Source of the DNA: JAFNAG01 sp963739235
Lineage (GTDB): Bacteria; Acidobacteriota; UBA6911
Assembly (NCBI GenBank): GCA_963739235.1
Contig: CAVTZY010000033.1
Coordinates: 62,001-126,000, forward strand
Direction of reading: 5' to 3'
Length of the DNA: 64,000 nucleotides
Shown here: positions 62,093 through 64,000 of the stretch, one piece after another
Layout: every line of letters starts with the position of its first letter
Numbering within the stretch: position 1 is the first letter of the stretch
Notes under the pieces: model-generated
Told to the model about the DNA's origin: nothing
The model's database searches: none
What the model saw: the letters and a program-made list of their open reading frames with translations, nothing else
Program-made: the position numbers and the translations under genes

Positions 62093-63728
62093 TCCATATC
62101 AGGAGCTGCACCGTGCAGGGATCAACTTGCGCGGGTTGATCCGGGTGATGCTTTTCAAGCGTTTTGAGTCCAGCGTCCATGCATTTCGCAAGAGCCTCGA
62201 GCGATTGGAGCGGATTCATGGATTTTTCCTGGAAGCGCTGGATCAAGGGTTCGTTCCCGCCGGTGAAGACGCTCAGAGACTTCTCTATGAATCTGATATT
62301 TACGATGATTCCGGATTGATTGATGCTCTGGAGAAATGCTCGCGACGCTACCAGCTGGAGGATTTCAATGAGCAGCTTCTGAGAGAGCATCTGGAAGCTG
62401 ATCGCAAGCTTTTAAAAAAGATGATTAATCTTGTCGAGCCGATCTCACCCCAACAGGATGCCAAGCTTCAGGTACTGCTGGCCGGGCTGAGTGACGGTAT
62501 CGCGCAGACCACAGGCAAGGTGCTGATCTTCAGCCAGTATGCCGACACGGTTCAGTACCTTCACGAGAATATTAATCCTGGAGCGCCGCGTCGCGATATT
62601 GAGTTTATCTATGGCACGGAGAAGAGCAAGGCGCGCATGGCCGCAAGGTTCTCGCCGCACTCGAATCCTCTTATCGATATCGGGGCCGAAGAGGAAGTCG
62701 ACATCCTTGTGGCAACCGATGTTATGTCCGAGGGACTGAACTTGCAGGATGGTGACGTGGTTGTGAACTACGACCTCCACTGGAATCCGGTGCGTTTGAT
62801 CCAGCGATTTGGCCGCATCGACCGCATTGGAACGGAAAACGAGCGCGTCTGGGGCTTCAATTTCCTGCCGGAATTGAAGCTGGAAAGAAATCTGGGGCTG
62901 CAGCAAGTACTGCGGCAGCGCATCCAGGAGATCCACGACACCATCGGTGAAGATGCTGCGATCCTCGACACGGACGAGCGGATCAATGAAGATGCTATGT
63001 TTGCAATTTACGAAAAGAAGGGTGGCCAGCTCTCGCTTTTCGAAGAAAAGGAAACAGAATTCCTCGACATCAGTGAAGCAGAAGAATTGTTGCGTTCGAT
63101 GCGCACGAATGACCCTGCGGAGTTTCAGCGGGTAGCTGATTTAAGGGATGGTATCAGATCCGCCCGTGGCATGGTTTCCGGTGCAGGCAAGTATATATTT
63201 TGCCAGGCCGGCAAGTTTCAACAGCTTTACTTAACAGATGCGGACGGCAATCCCGAAACCAGGGAAGTCCCCGCTGCTCTTGGAAAACTAAAATGTTCAC
63301 GCTCTGAGCCCACGGCCCTTCTGCCTGCCGGCCATAATGGCACGGTGATGAAGGTCCTCAAGGTGTTCGAGAATGAAGTAAAGCACCGCCAGGCTCAACT
63401 GAAGCACGGTCTGTCCCTGACAACTTCTCAGGTGTACGTTTTGCGCGAGCTGCGCGCAATTTTCAGCCGTCTCGCAGATGAGGAGACTGATCTCAAGGCC
63501 CAAGTAGTCAAGCTCGAAGAAGCATTTAAAAAACCCGTTACGGCAGCCATCCGCAGGCAACTCAACACTCTGCGCCGCAATGGAGTTACTGGAAATCCTC
63601 TTGTGCGGTCACTGGCCGACATCTACCACGACCACGGCCTGCACGAACAAGTTTACGAAGATCGCCGCCTCCACGAGCAGGAAGCCGAAGGCCTGCCGAG
63701 AATCATTTGCAGCGAGGCCTTCGTGTAA
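62045..63728 (+). CDS. PLD-SNF2 helicase, C-terminal helicase domain
   Basis: The last and longest segment, about 560 codons: LWNYVRPEKQKVDPYQELHR, then helicase-C motif IV GKVLIFSQYADTVQYLHE, motif V ILVATDVMSEGLNLQDGDVV and motif VI VRLIQRFGRIDRIG. A C-terminal region of about 230 residues follows, with coiled-coil character near RHRQAQLKHGLSLTTSQVYV. It stops at 63726-63728. Motifs V and VI are intact. SNF2 translocases of this kind occur in DISARM (DrmD) and other phage-defence loci, often beside an adenine methylase as here. Confidence 0.9.
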
Positions 63729-63747
63729 TTCGATAGGAGAAACTGAA

Positions 63748-64000
63748 GTGCCGACATTACGAAAAAGGAAGGACGGCGACGGATATTTCGCTCTCACCTC
63801 AATAGCCGGCCAAGTGATCACATTCCAAATCAGTGAGGCGGGTCGGCAACGCTTGCTGGCCGCCTCCCTGAAGGATGGTGACCGCTTCAGTCGGGCGATT
63901 CTCTTCGATCTATATCGCTCGGGCGATGCTTTTACGTTCGGAAGCGGCACGGAGCAGCACCTTAAAGAAGATGATCGCCAGTTGCTATTTGACTTCTCGG
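63748..64000 (+). CDS. Third gene of the defence operon, cut by window edge
   Basis: GTG start at 63748 with AGGAG eight bases upstream, 19 bases after the helicase stop, so co-transcribed. The first 84 residues are visible: PTLRKRKDGDGYFALTSIAG, then FQISEAGRQRLLAASLKDGD, DRFSRAILFDLYRSGDAFTF. No named domain is recognised; the two-stranded start and the following helix could form a small binding module. Its place directly after the helicase suggests it is part of the system. Confidence 0.75.
   Translation, partial: MPTLRKRKDGDGYFALTSIAGQVITFQISEAGRQRLLAASLKDGDRFSRAILFDLYRSGDAFTFGSGTEQHLKEDDRQLLFDFS

Overview
The window looks like chromosomal DNA from an Acidobacteriota-like bacterium of moderately high GC. 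The pointers are an ADOP/MacB-type permease, a TMTC-like membrane-TPR protein, an ECF sigma/anti-sigma/DUF3106 operon, a BNR_4-GH105 fusion and a heavy load of short dispersed inverted-repeat elements. This is inferred from gene content only; no rRNA or tRNA gene was seen. Many genes carry single-base frame disruptions, most of them reading as one extra base, which suggests uncorrected assembly errors, decay, or both.

Layout. 1-5 kb: the tail of a DUF4143 ATPase, a secreted BNR/GH105 enzyme, then a scar with an IS91-type transposase remnant, a RelB/RelE-type toxin-antitoxin pair and an amidohydrolase tail. 5-8 kb: ECF sigma factor, anti-sigma factor and two secreted partners on the minus strand, divergent from a secreted protein made of charged heptads. 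Both directions carry the same promoter sequence. 8.3-12 kb: secreted paralogues sharing one domain, the middle one fused to OmpA. 12-17 kb: a truncated ADOP permease, a serine hydrolase and a DsbA/MauE-like pair. 17-18.5 kb: gene remnants and a small Cys-rich protein. 18.5-23.2 kb: the prkA-yeaH-spoVR (ycgB) stress operon, with prkA and yeaH broken by many frameshifts. 23.7-39 kb: housekeeping and metabolic genes (TMTC-like protein, MFS exporter, aminotransferase, Lhr helicase, TGS GTPase, PIG-L deacetylase, HisC, ThiF, cytochrome c). 39.3-41.3 kb: a complete IS with terminal repeats and a 4-bp target duplication. 41.6-51.8 kb: M64 peptidase, jacalin-like lectin, amino-acid permease, S13 D-Ala-D-Ala carboxypeptidase, a ThiS/MoaD-like protein overlapping a tungsten aldehyde:ferredoxin oxidoreductase, and a nucleosidase.

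52.8-64 kb is the likely defence island. It holds an Eco57I-type DNA methyltransferase of about 1,460 codons (three frame segments), a complete DUF4143 ATPase, a PLD-SNF2 helicase of about 1,110 codons (four frame segments) and a third small gene running off the window. Methylase plus SNF2 helicase plus PLD nuclease recalls parts of DISARM and BREX, but none of their other hallmark genes is visible. A RAYT (HUH transposase) element and a roughly 295-bp inverted-repeat element sit between the two large genes.

At least five families of non-coding dispersed repeats are readable, several with terminal inverted repeats. One family shares its ends with the RAYT element and is plausibly mobilised by it. 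Another supplies the ribosome-binding site of dacB, and a third supplies the stop codon of thiF.
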